A stretch of 64,000 nucleotides of DNA, taken from Emiliania huxleyi CCMP1516 (lineage: Eukaryota; Haptophyta; Isochrysidales; Noelaerhabdaceae). Position 1 is the first letter of the stretch, and each line of letters starts with the position of its first letter. Below the pieces are notes generated by a model. It was not told the origin of the DNA. It worked only from the letters and a program-made list of their open reading frames with translations, and ran no database searches. The stretch lies in the NCBI RefSeq assembly GCF_000372725.1, contig NW_005195736.1:472993-536992 (forward strand), read 5' to 3'. Positions 9,401-20,040 of the stretch are shown in pieces. Position numbers and translations under genes: made by a program.

Positions 9401-12400
9401 TTGGGCCTCCGATCGCGGGCTCGGCCTCAAACGCGAGCTCTGGCTTGCCCGCACGTGCTCTGGCTTCAACCACGTCAACTCTCTGCTCGGCATCTCTTTC
9501 ATAGACGACGACATATCACCGCAAAATCTGAGCCTGATCTACAAATGGCGCGGTGACCAAAAGCCGATGACTCTGTCGCGGCTCATCGAGTCCAGCTCAG
9601 CGGGGCCAGGTGCTGCGCGCGAGAATATGATGCTCTCTATTCTGCGGCAAGTCGCAGAGGCGCTGGAGGCGCTTCACCAGCACACTCCCGCCATTGTCCA
9701 CCGCGATCTCAAGCCATCGAATATCTTGCTAAAGCGTGACACCAGCAGCGAAGAGGTGCGCTACCACGTCTTCTTGTGCGACTTCGGCTCGGCAAAGGCG
9801 GTGAAGTCGGACACCGCCGATTTCTCCAACCTAACGGGTGCCGCGGGGACTCGCGTGTACCAGGCGCCTGAGATTGGCTCGCAAGCGCGCGTCACGCACA
9901 AGTGCGACGTCTACAGCTTCGGCGTGACTGCGTTCCAGCTCTTTGCCGGAGAGTCGGGTCTAGACGCGTTGGACCGCAGGCTGAAGGACACTACTCCGAC
10001 ATCGATGCTTCCGTGCTCAGATGATGCCCGGAGACTAATCAACCGCTGCATGAATCGCGATCGTCCGGATGCGAGGCCCGACTTCACGGAGATCAAGCGC
10101 AGCTTGCGGGATATGCTGCAGCGCCGGTCTTCCAATGCTGCCGACCCCGGGCGAAGTGACATCGAGTTCATTCGCAGCTCCACCAAAACGACTATCGTGT
10201 ACCGCGTGCTCAATGACACCAAGTTCACCCGGGACATCGTATGCGAGGGGCTGAAGGCTGCCGACCCTTTCAGCGACGTGTCGGCTGTCAACCACGTGAA
10301 GGGCGACAAAGGCGCGGGCAAGTCGCGCTTCATATCGACGACATATTCGCCGGAGTGGGCTCTTTGGTACTGGGCAAGGCAGCGCGCGATCGAGCACGAG
10401 ACTGCCCTGATCGTAAAGATCGACCTCGGGAAGCTGCCCGACACCTGCAAGGTGCATTGCCTCACTAACCCCGACACGCGGCGCAGCCTCGGATTCAATC
10501 GCGAGCCGGGGTCGATTGTGCCTGGCAACTTCGCCTTCAATGCGTTCGAGGTGTTGCTCGAACCGGATCCGTCGGAGCCTGTTCCGCGTGCTGCGATTGT
10601 CGAAGTCTACCGCTTGCGCGACCTGCCGCTCACCGACAACCTTCGACTCTTTGCCAGGCTGGACGAGGGTCGACGCGATGGCAAGTACATGTCTTTCAAC
10701 GATTGGCAGAGCCACCTGGCGCAGTTCGGCCGAGCTGGGAGCAGCTACACACCCATCACAGTGCTCCATGCGTGCCGTCTTTCGCCCGCTGATGTCCCGA
10801 CCTCGCCCGGCACTGACGCTGCGGTTGAGATCACGAGAGGCATTCCGTCGGTGAGCGACCGCGCCACGATCTGGGCCGGGAGCACGGCCTGCCTCAGCAG
10901 GGCATGGCTGACCAAGAATAACATCAGTGCCGTGCTGCATTGCCGCCCCGCAAAGGTCGGCTGCGCACCACAGCTTGCAGTGACGGTGCAGCTCAAGACG
11001 ATCGCTCTCGTCGACAGCAGCGACCAGCACTGCAAGTTCGACGGCATGGTCACGGCCAGCAGATTCTTCAGCGCGAGAAGCCCCGCTCTGATGGAAGCCA
11101 TGGTGTGGCTCAGCGAGCTGGTGCTTGCTAAGAAGAACGTGCTGATCTGCAGCACCACGGGCCGGAATCGTGCCCTCTCTGTCGGGCATGTCTTCCTGCT
11201 GCTGGTCAAAAAAGAGCAGACCCAGCAAGCGGTCTCCAGTGGGTTGCTCGAGTCCAATCACTTAGAGCCTGCTTTCCGCATTGCTTTCAACTCTCTCGTG
11301 GCGAATTTCAAGTCCTTCAAGAAGGAGTACCGAGTCATGTGGGACGCCGCCCAGGCCGCTGCGAAGGCCGCCAAGGGTGCGGCGAAGTCGCCTCCTCCGC
11401 GGGGAGATGCGATGCCGCCGCCAGCCCCGCCTCCTCCGCCTCCTCCGCCTCCTCCGCCTCCTCCGCCTCCTCCACTGCTTCCGTCTCCGCTGGCGAGTCT
11501 CGGCGAAGAGCCACCAGATAGCGGAGCTTTGCGTCAGAAGGCGGAGCAGCTCGTGGCCGGTGCGGCGGGCGACGCGATGGGGCTGCCAGCCTTCACCCAC
11601 GGCGTGAACGCGACCGACGCTGCCGATCTGGATCGTTTGGGATCGATGGACTCTCAGCTATACTACTTTTCATGGAAGCTAGAGGGGACTCGTTGCGCTC
11701 TGCTGGTCGACGATGGGCGTTCCTATCTTCTCAGCGACAACTACGTTTGCATGCTGCCCGAGATTTCGTGGGGGTCAAAGATTGTTGCTGTGAAGTCGCT
11801 CCTTGTGCACGGTGACCTCGTCGCCACTGGCAATGGCAAGGCATTCTATGCGTACGAACTCTTGTGCTTTCGAGGCTCGTGGACATCTCGAGGGCAGCAA
11901 GAGGATGTTGCTCGCGATGCGCACGACAGCTTTGATCGCCGTGCTGAGGCCATCTCCAAGGTACTTTATCGCGAGGACTCGGCGGCCGTGACGGCGGGCG
12001 AGCTGCGCATCCTGGCGAAGCCTCGTGCCAAGCTCAAGTATGCTCAAAGCCTATCGCAGTTCCTACGCGAGCATCCGGCGCCTGCTGAATCTGTGGGATA
12101 CGTCCTTTATCCCGATGGTGCCTTCGTGCGGGGAACCAATCCGAATATCATCGACTGGTGTGGTCCTTCCAATGCGCTGGAACATTGGGTATCTCAACAC
12201 AGGGCCCGACTGCCTAATGTGGCAACGCCTGCCGCCGCCCGCGGCGCCGGCGACGGGGGCCGTGGCGGCAGCGGCGGCAGCGGCGGCGGCAGCAGCGGGG
12301 GCCGTGGCGGCGGCGGCGGTGGTGGTGGCGGCGGCGGGGGCGACCTTCCTACAGCGCCCGCGGCCAGGCCTGCCACTGCTCTCGGGAGTGCCGCCCCTGC

Positions 12401-13106
12401 CTCGCAGTCGCAGTCGCGATCAACGCCAGCCGCCAGGTTCGCCGCAGCTGCCCCCGTGGTGGCTAGCCCCAGTGCGCCGGCCGCGAGGCCCAGGCCTACC
12501 GCTCTCGATGGGAGGCCGGCCAAGATGCCGCGCAGCTCGTCTGGAGCTGGGCCGTCGGTCAGCTCCGCAGTTGCTGCAGACTCGGGAGCCGTCGGCCCTG
12601 CGGCGGGCGTCGACCCTTCCTCTGCATCTGAGCCGCCGCGGAAGCGGATGCAGCGAGTCGTTGTCGACTCTGACGAGGAGGACGATGCAACCCCCGGCTT
12701 CCGAAGAATCCCAATGGCCGACGAGTGCGGTGTTAACGGCTGTCCATTAGCCCGCGGGCACCCCGGTCCATGCGCTATTGATCTTGGGCAAGGGCGCTCT
12801 GGTCGAGGGAAAGCGCCGGTGTCCTACGCGGAACCTGCCAACGAATACGAAGGGACCCACCTTGGCGATATCCCTTTGATGGTTGGAGCGGACAGGCCAC
12901 CCGCGGGCGCACCGCCCAACCTGCCCCTGACCTCGCTGGTTCGCGGGGATCGCGTGCGCTGCCGCAAGGGCAGCCACAAGGGAAAATTCGGCGTGATTGA
13001 CAGCGTGAAGGACGGCAAGGTCAGGGTCAAGTTTGATCCCATACCCCCGTCTGCGACGGGAGAAGTATCGAAATTGCAGCTTGCGGATAAATTCGAGAAA
13101 ATGTAG
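6446..13106 (+). CDS. Giant MORC ATPase-CW-protein kinase-phosphatase-like-capping-like fusion protein
   Basis: Two exons (6446-7400 and 7465-13106) joined by a 64-base GC-AG intron in phase 1 give about 2198 aa. Domains in order: GHKL/MORC ATPase (about 40-200) with E68, N72, D75 of ELVHNAADAD, DNGFGM at 103 and GKWGMGFKSG at 131. An Ala-rich loop (205-295) follows. Next is the MORC S5 part (320-590), with GTHIVLFGL and SGIHLYWNN. A CW zinc finger (about 635-680) has paired Cys and conserved Trp. A coiled coil (about 855-915) precedes a protein kinase (913-1206) with VAVK, HRDLKPSN, DFG and an APE-like PEIG. A DUF7587-like domain (about 1228-1400) has FISTTYSPEWALWYW. Then come a dual-specificity-phosphatase-like domain (about 1447-1607) and a polyproline run. 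A guanylyltransferase-like domain (about 1690-1905) has WKLEGTR at K1723. The end holds a Gly-rich linker, a Cys/His knuckle (about 2072) and a KOW motif (about 2146-2185). A nuclear chromatin/RNA role is inferred. Confidence 0.8.
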
Positions 13107-14590
13107 ATTACTAGCACGTAGGAAGGTTTAGAAGTGCTCGACGCCTTTCCAGCATGTGAATGTACGATGTATCTAGAAAATATGATCGTATAGAGCCGTT
13201 CAGTCGCGCGATGGAGGCGACCATCCCCCCCATGCCATCCCCCTCCCGCTAGCATCTCGAAAGAGCTGGGACAGTGACCCTCCCGACCGCGCGCGCCATT
13301 CCCATCTATTTCCGAATCACAGACTCAGGTTTGACTCTTGCGTATCTCCGCACCGGATTGAATGATTTTCTACGAGACAGCGCGCAGAAGATCAACGAGG
13401 CTTATCTCCATCCGGAGAGTCCAACGGCGGGTCCCGGGACAGGGACACTACATCTACAACAAGGAGGAGGCGCAGCGCGCGAGCGAGCGGAGGCCATGCG
13501 TCGGGGCATCCGAGCGCGCTGACCCACGCCAGCAGCAGCAGCAGCAGGGGCGGGAGCTGCGCAATCAGCGCGCAGCGTGCCGCCGGGAGGAGCGCCTGTC
13601 TCCAGCCGGGCGCAAGGAAGGCGAGCTCCTACAGAGGCGAGGCTCCGAGCGCGGTGAAGAGGCGAGGGGCGAACAGAGCGCCGTGGCGACTGCGAGGTGA
13701 GCGGCGCTCTCTCCTTTCCGCTCGCCCCCCTCTGTCTCTGCGCGCTTTTCACTGTCTCTCTCTCTCATCAGTGAGCATGAGTTGATGAGTTCCCTGTGTG
13801 TGGGTTGAAGCCACATCTCGTGTCACTAGACGCTTGGGCGTGAAGAGGGGGTCCGATCTTGGAGTGAAGGCTGCCTACTACTTTACTACTACGCTCCTTC
13901 ATCATACTACGCTCCTTCATCATGAATAATGACAATATGCAATATATATACATAGATGCCCCGGGCGCGGGTCGAGGGCGTAGCCGAGCTTGCGGTAGGG
14001 AGGCGGGGAGGTAGGAGGTGGGGTGGGGGGTCCTTGTGTGTCGCTCGAGGATTCCTTCGTCGACCGTCCGCACGTCCGCGCAGCGTCGAGGCGCTAACAC
14101 GAGTACGGTCAGTGGAGTACGTATATCTCCCGATATCTCCCCATATCACGAGGCCCAGATGCGGAGGGACAGAGACCCGTGCGTCCCGACTTAGCACTCG
14201 AGGAGAGGCGTGACGAGGCGGATGCTCTCACTGCAAACCGGGCCCCGCCCGTGTGGCGTGCGATGCTCTCCCTGCCGCTCCCTGACGCCGGTGTCTCGCC
14301 TTCCGGCAGGCGCGTCGCCGTGATCGCTGGAGTGGGTCGCGCGGCTACCCCACCCGCCCACCCGCTCTCTCCCACTTACACCGCGGCTGCTGCCACACGG
14401 CGGTTCGTGGCGCATTGCGTGTCCACATGCAGCTCCGCTCCAACATGCAGCTCGTCCGACGTCGCCCGTGCGGGCCCGCCACTTGTTCCTCGTGTGTTCT
14501 GTTCCTCACGCCGCGCCCTCTGTCGCCTCGTCTGGACTGCGGCGCCTCCCCGGGCGAGCAGGCGCCGCCGGACGCGGCGTTGACATAACC
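13107..14590. repeat. Gene-poor region holding shuffled fragments of the RND-transporter gene tail
   Basis: Three pieces match the region of the minus-strand RND transporter. 13785-13870 resembles 20838-20905 (inside its last intron). 14050-14110 is an inverted copy of 19735-19797. 14345-14583 nearly repeats 19803-20037, which encodes that protein's last residues and 3' flank. Small indels separate the copies and no frame is kept, so this is duplicated debris and not a gene. Plus-strand microsatellites of CTACGCTCCTTCATCAT lie near 13890-13925. Confidence 0.65.
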
Positions 14591-14889
14591 GGGGGCCGCA
14601 GACTCGTTCTGCGCGCCAACGGCTGGTGACGCTGTGTTGCCCTTGAGCTAGTCCTTCCCCGGTCGCCTAGCCTCTGCGCTGTCTGGCGAACGCCTGTATG
14701 CCATGCGCGCGGACCACGCTTGCGTGGATACGTGGCTGGCAGGCTGACCCGTGTGCGGGGTAACCCGCGCACGGGGAAGCTTCACGGGTTCGAGTCGTCA
14801 AACACTAAGCAGCGGAGGTGTGCCGAGGGTGCGTTGCTGCCGTGGTCGTCGACCGAGTCGTTCTCCGCCGCGCAGGGACACTGCTTTGA

Positions 14890-15398
<509 letters not shown>

Positions 15399-15544
15399 TG
15401 CACAGGTTTGTGCAAAATTGTGGACGGAGAAACACTGTACAAAGCCGTAAAGCCGTAGGGTGGCGCCGCTCTAGCACACGCCGCTAGGGCCTCTTGCTCG
15501 GGCCTCTGGCTCCTTTGGGCCTAGTAAAAAATACCCAGAACCAG

Positions 15545-15780
15545 GGGTGTGAATGGGAGGTGCACACGCGCACGGCTGCTCCTGACCGACCTCTGTGACT
15601 GTGATCGGATGTGTATGTACAAAGCCGTGCCACATGCATCATGCTCCGGCGACATGGGCCGTCGCCTCCTAGGTCGCCTCGCGCCGCCACCGTTCCTCGT
15701 CCCGCGCGCTCCCCGGCCCCCCCTCCGCGCGTGCAGACGTCTAGGCACACGCAAATGGTCACGCCGCCTCGCGCGTCCTC
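15545..15780. repeat. Duplicated 3' flank of the first F-box/RCC1 gene
   Basis: This segment and 17281-17521 are nearly identical over ~240 bases (GTGTGAATGGGAGGTGCACA onward). Both lie directly after the stop of an F-box/RCC1 gene on the minus strand. The duplication therefore included the 3' UTR and, on the other side, part of the next gene's promoter, which shows that the two genes arose as a recent tandem copy. Confidence 0.8.
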
Positions 15781-17205
15781 TCACCGTCCCGGCGCCCACA
15801 CCTCGATCTTCTTTGGCAGCAGCTGGTTAGACAGGTCCGATCCGTGGCCTAGGCAGCCTCTTTCGCCCCTACCCCAGGTAAACACGGCGCCGTCGGCGGT
15901 GGTAGCGAGGCTGTGGCCGCTTCCCGCCGACACAGCGCCGACGCGCCGGCCAGCAAACGCCTCGACCTTCTTGGGCAGCAGCTGGCGCTGCTGGTCGCCG
16001 TGGCCCAACTGGCCGCTCCCTCCAAAGCCCCAGCTCCAGAGGGCGCCGTCGGCGGTGATGGAGAGGCTGTGGCTGCTCCCAGCCGAAACAGCGACGACAC
16101 GCCGGCCAGCAAAGGCCTCGATCTTCTTGGGCAGCTGCTGCTCGTGCGGGTCGCCGTGGCCCAGCCGGCCTTGGCCTCCAAAGCCCCAGCTCCAGACAAC
16201 GCCGTCGGCAGAGATGGCGAGGCTGTGGACACCTCCAGCCGACACAGCGACGACGCGCTGGTCAGCCAAGGCCTCGATCTTCTTGGGCTGCAGCTGGCGC
16301 TGCGTGTTGCCGTGGCCCAGCTTGTAAGAGCCTCCACTGCCCCAGCTCCAGACGGAGCCGTCGGCGGTGAGGGCGAGGCTGTGGATACGTCCAGCCGACA
16401 CAGCGGCAACGCGCCGACCCGCCAAGGCCTCGACCATCTTGGGCAGCAGCTGCTGCCGCTGCTCGCCGTGGCCAAGCTGGCCGTGGCCTCCATCGCCCCA
16501 GCTCCAGACAGCGCCGTTAGCGGTGAGGGCGATGCTGTGGCCGCCTCCAGCAGACACAGCGACAACGCGCTGGCCAGCAAAGGCCTCGACCTTCTTCGGC
16601 AGCAGCTGGTTCTGCAGGTCGCCGTGGCCCAGCCCGCCCAAGCCTCCAAAGCCCCAGCTCCAGAGGGCGCCGTCGGCGGAGAGGGCGAGGCTGTGGTAAA
16701 CTCCTGCCGACACGCTGACGGCACGTTGGCCGCCCAGCGGAGGGAGGCAGGTCGGCGCGTCGAGCCGCGTCACGCCCTCGCCGTGCCCGAGTAGTCCCGG
16801 CGTCCAGTTCTCAGCCTTGCCGCACGACGAGAGCCGCCCCTCGCCGTCGATGAAGAGGCTGTGATAAGTGCTTGCCGCTGCCCTCGCCGGCGGGTTGGAC
16901 TCGCACAGCAGCGCAGCGAAGCACAGCCACCGCACGGCGCAGCTCTCGCCCTCTGGCAGCGCCGGCAGCTCGAAGCCGCGCTCTTGCGCCCACAAGCGGA
17001 TGGCCTCCACCGCAAGCGAGGCGTGGAAGAGCAGCGAGACGGCCGCGACGCGAGCGATGTCGGCGGGGTCGCAGCGAGAGAGGGCACGCAAGATGAGGTC
17101 CGAGGGGAGATCGAGGAGGCGGGCGGGCGGCGGCGTGTCTCGCGCGGGCGCGGCGGTGGAGGCGGCGGGGGCGAGGCGGCGCGAGCGGCGCGGCGGGGCA
17201 GACAT
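15781..17205 (-). CDS. F-box plus RCC1-repeat protein, tandem copy A
   Basis: Intronless, 474 aa from ATG 17205, whose context CTCGCGATGTCTGC is shared with the two paralogues here. A basic Ser/Pro N-terminus precedes an F-box-like helix bundle (about 30-75, LLDLPSDLILRALSRCDPAD). A short linker with the conserved CAVRWLC follows, then seven RCC1 blades (about 130-474). Each blade follows the pattern ALWSWGFGGxGxLGHGD, then LLPKKVEAFAGRRVVAVSAG and HSLA. F-box proteins recruit substrates to SCF ubiquitin ligases, and RCC1 propellers bind proteins or chromatin. The target is unknown. Blade-to-blade identity is very high at DNA level, so unequal crossing-over between blades is likely. The 5' flank contains TTTTTCTCGCG right before the start. 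Confidence 0.85.
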   Translation of the reverse strand: MSAPPRRSRRLAPAASTAAPARDTPPPARLLDLPSDLILRALSRCDPADIARVAAVSLLFHASLAVEAIRLWAQERGFELPALPEGESCAVRWLCFAALLCESNPPARAAASTYHSLFIDGEGRLSSCGKAENWTPGLLGHGEGVTRLDAPTCLPPLGGQRAVSVSAGVYHSLALSADGALWSWGFGGLGGLGHGDLQNQLLPKKVEAFAGQRVVAVSAGGGHSIALTANGAVWSWGDGGHGQLGHGEQRQQLLPKMVEALAGRRVAAVSAGRIHSLALTADGSVWSWGSGGSYKLGHGNTQRQLQPKKIEALADQRVVAVSAGGVHSLAISADGVVWSWGFGGQGRLGHGDPHEQQLPKKIEAFAGRRVVAVSAGSSHSLSITADGALWSWGFGGSGQLGHGDQQRQLLPKKVEAFAGRRVGAVSAGSGHSLATTADGAVFTWGRGERGCLGHGSDLSNQLLPKKIEVWAPGR

Positions 17206-17521
17206 CGCGAGAAAAAGAAATTTTTCTGGGCTAGCGGTAGCGTGGGGGTATAGGGTATGGGTATAAAATACCCTGCTCCAGCGCAGGGTGTGAATGGGAG
17301 GTGCACACGCGCACGGCTGCTCCTGACCGACCTCTGTGACTGTGATCGGATGTGTATGTACAAAGCCGTGCCACATGCATCCTGCTCCGGCGACATGGGC
17401 CGTCGCCTCCTAGGTCGCCTCGCGCCGCCACCGTTCCTCGTCCCGCGCGCTCCCCAGCCCCCCCTCCGCGCGTGCAGACGTCTAGGCACTACGCGAAGGT
17501 CACGCCGCCTCGCGCGTCCTC

Positions 17522-18982
17522 TCACCGTCCCGGAGCCCACACCTCGATCTTCTTGGGCAGCAGCTGGTTCGACAGGTCCTCTCCGTGGCCTAGGCAGCCG
17601 TACTCGCCGCCCTTGCCCCAGGAAAAGACGGCGTCGTCGGCCGTGAGGGCAAGGCTGAGCCATGTTCCAGCCGACACAGCGACGACGCGCCGGCCAGCAA
17701 AGGCCTCGATCTTCTTCGGCAGCTGCTGCTCATGCGGGTCGCCGTGGCCCAACTGGCCTTGCCCTCCCTGGCCCCAGCTCCAGACGTTGCCGTCGGCGGA
17801 GAGGGCGAGGCTGTGGCTGCTCCCAGCCGACACAGCGACGTCGCGCCGCCCAGACAAGGCCTCAACCTTCTTGGGCAGCAGCTGGTCCTGCCGGTCGCCG
17901 TGGCCCAACTGGCCGCAGTCTCCACAACCCCAGCTCCAAACAGCGCTGTCGGCGGTGATGGCGAGGTTGTGGTCGCACCCAGCCGAGACAGCGATGACGC
18001 GCTGGCCAGCGAAGGCCTCGACCGTCTTGGGCAGCAGCTGGTCCTGCTCGTCGCCGTGGCCTAGCCGGCCCCTGCCTCCAGAGCCCCAGCTCCAGACGGC
18101 TCCGTCGGCGGTGATGGCGAGGCTGTGGCTGCCTCCCGCCGAGACCGCGGCAACGCGCTGGCCAGCAAAGGCCTCGACCTGCTTCGGCAGGAGCTGGTGC
18201 TGCTCATCGCCGTGGCCCAACTGGCCGTCGTCTCCATCGCCCCAGCTCCAGAGAGCTCCGTCGGCAGTGATGGCGAGGCTGTGGAAGTATCCAGCCGAGA
18301 CAGCGACGACGCGCCGCCCAGACAAGGCCTCGATCTTCTTGGGCAGCTGCTGCTCCTGCTGGTCGCCGTGGCCCAACTGGCCATAGCCTCCATCACCCCA
18401 GCTCCAGACGGCGCCGTCGGCGGTGAGGGCGAGGCTGTGGGAATCTCCAACCAACACGCTCACGGCGCACTCGCCGCCCAGCGTCGACGGGAGGCGGGTC
18501 GGCGTGTTGAGCCGCAGCACGCCCTCGCCGTGACCGAGAAGGCCAGGAAGGTCCACCGCGTCGTCCTCGTCGTCCTCCTCGCCTCCCTGTGCCGAGCCGC
18601 ACGACGAGAGCCGCCCCTCGCCGTCAATGAAAACGCTGTGCTGCATGCCTGCCGCCGCCCTCGCCGGCGGGTTGGACTCGCACAGCAGCGCCATAAAGCA
18701 CAGCCACCGCACGGCGCAGCTCTCGTCCTCTGGCAGCGCCGGCAGCTCGAAGCCGCGCTCCTGCGCCCACAAGCGGATGGCCTCCACCGCAAGCGAGGCG
18801 TGGAAGAGGAGCGAGACGGCCGCGACGCGAGCGATGTCGGCGGGGTCGCAGCGAGAGAGGGCGCGCACGAGGAGCTCCGTGGGGAGATCGAGGAGGCGAA
18901 TTGGCGGCGGCGTGTCTGGCGAGGGCGCGGCGGTGGCGGCGGGGGCGAGGCGGCGCGAGCGGCGGCGCGGCGAACCAGACAT
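17522..18982 (-). CDS. F-box plus RCC1-repeat protein, tandem copy B
   Basis: Intronless, 486 aa from ATG 18982, 316 bases upstream of copy A in the same direction. The architecture is the same: basic N-terminus, F-box (LLDLPTELLVRALSRCDPAD), linker, then RCC1 propeller. It differs by an acidic insertion GGEEDDEDDAVD before the first blade and by one more clearly readable blade. The last residues (LSNQLLPKKIEVWAPGR) are identical to copy A. A repeated leader lies immediately upstream (18990-19090) and is absent from copy A, so the two genes may be expressed differently. F-box assignment is by pattern, since the hydrophobic positions fit but the consensus is loose. Confidence 0.85.
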   Translation of the reverse strand: MSGSPRRRSRRLAPAATAAPSPDTPPPIRLLDLPTELLVRALSRCDPADIARVAAVSLLFHASLAVEAIRLWAQERGFELPALPEDESCAVRWLCFMALLCESNPPARAAAGMQHSVFIDGEGRLSSCGSAQGGEEDDEDDAVDLPGLLGHGEGVLRLNTPTRLPSTLGGECAVSVLVGDSHSLALTADGAVWSWGDGGYGQLGHGDQQEQQLPKKIEALSGRRVVAVSAGYFHSLAITADGALWSWGDGDDGQLGHGDEQHQLLPKQVEAFAGQRVAAVSAGGSHSLAITADGAVWSWGSGGRGRLGHGDEQDQLLPKTVEAFAGQRVIAVSAGCDHNLAITADSAVWSWGCGDCGQLGHGDRQDQLLPKKVEALSGRRDVAVSAGSSHSLALSADGNVWSWGQGGQGQLGHGDPHEQQLPKKIEAFAGRRVVAVSAGTWLSLALTADDAVFSWGKGGEYGCLGHGEDLSNQLLPKKIEVWAPGR

Positions 18983-18989
18983 CGCGAGA

Positions 18990-19090
18990 AAAAGAATTTT
19001 ACAACAAAACTCCCTCGCACGACACTGGGCACAGGACTGGGCACGGGACTGGCTCGCACTGGCACTAACACAGGTACACCAGAGAAAAAG
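18990..19090 (-). repeat. Dispersed leader-like repeat directly upstream of RCC1 copy B
   Basis: On the minus strand this reads GTGTTAGTGCCAGTGCGAGC, then CAGTCCCGTGCCCAGTCCTG and TCGTGCGAGGGAGTTTTGTT, ending ten bases before the ATG of copy B. Copies occur at 35225-35410 (two in tandem, plus strand) and 58688-58790 (plus strand). It may be a promoter/5' UTR donated by a repeat, or a SINE- or MITE-like element. Confidence 0.6.
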
Positions 19091-19319
19091 AAAAGCGGCC
19101 ACCACCAGCAGTCTGAGTGGTTCTCGAGGTTCTCGAGGTGGATATCCTTTGGCCGCGTTGGGTAGTCTAGTACGTCTTGTGTGTGTGCGCGCCGAACAGC
19201 TGGTCCTGCGCCGTAGTCTTGTGTGCGCGCCGCGAGGATTAGACACGCAGCAGTTCAAACAAAGACTCGTTGTCTGGGGTGTTGCATAGGCGGGGAGTCT
19301 CCCCCGCTGGTCTCCTCCT

Positions 19320-19450
19320 TCGCATTTTTTCTTTTCTTTTGAGAGCAGAACGCCGGGTTTGTCTTGTATGTGCGTGTCGGGCCTGGGTGAGTGCGCGGAG
19401 CGGGGAGGGGCGGGGGCGTGCGGGGCAGAAGCTTAACGTCGGTCGGGGCT
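19320..19450. repeat. Dispersed repeat, second copy of 5930-6060
   Basis: TTTCTTTTCTTTTGAGAGCA is followed by the GACGCCGGGTTTGTCTTG block and GGGGCGGGGGCGTGCGGGGC in the same order as near 5.9-6.06 kb. No gene is recognised between 19091 and 19965. Two short tandem CTAAGAGG/CTAAGGGG units lie near 19510-19550. Confidence 0.6.
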
Positions 19451-19802
19451 TGGGACCGGGAGGCGGTAAGCCGTCGTCGCCCGGCGCTGCTTGCAGCACC
19501 ATGGCGATGGCGCTAAGAGGTCCCCCCCTCACGGCGCTAAGGGGGGGAGGGGTGCCTTCGCCCGACCGGCTGACCCGTTATGCGTTACGGCTTTAAGCGT
19601 TATACTAAAGAAAAAGAGAGCTGAGAGCAGAGAGCACTGAGGATTACGGCTTTATCATGCACATGGCTGCCACATCTGAATTCATCTGTGTGGACATGCT
19701 GTTTGAAAATTTCCCACACGTACTCCACTGGCGTACTCGTGTTAGCGCCTCGACGCTGCGCGGACGTGCGGACGGTCGACGAAGGAATCGTCGATCCTAC
19801 CT

Positions 19803-20040
19803 CCCCCCCCCACCCGCCCACCCGCTCTCTCCCACTTACACCGCGGCTGCTGCCACACGGCGGCTCGTGGCGCATTGCGTGTCCACATGCAGCTCCGCTC
19901 CAACATGCAGCTCGCCCGACGTCGCCCGAGCGGGCCCGCCACTTGTTCCTCGTGTGTTCTGTTCCTCACGCCGCGCCCTCTGTCGCCTCGTCTGCGGCGC
20001 CTCCGGGCGAGCAGGCGCCGCCGGACGCGGCGTTGGAAGC
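19803..20040. repeat. Duplicated tail of the RND-transporter gene (parent copy)
   Basis: This ~235-bp block includes the last codons and the 3' flank of the minus-strand transporter and nearly repeats 14345-14583. Here it is in frame with the protein, so this copy is presumed to be the parent. Confidence 0.7.

Noticed and set aside
11148-11175. Active tyrosine/dual-specificity phosphatase in the giant protein
   Set aside because: The CX5R loop is out of register by one residue and lacks the preceding His, so activity is not claimed.
13740-14600. A second RND-transporter gene
   Set aside because: Only intron and tail fragments are present, in mixed orientation and without frame.
15913-16794. 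Plus-strand frames with repeated VAVAQLA units opposite the RCC1 genes
   Set aside because: The apparent repeat protein is the antisense of RCC1 blades; the minus strand has F-box and RCC1 motifs and a good start.
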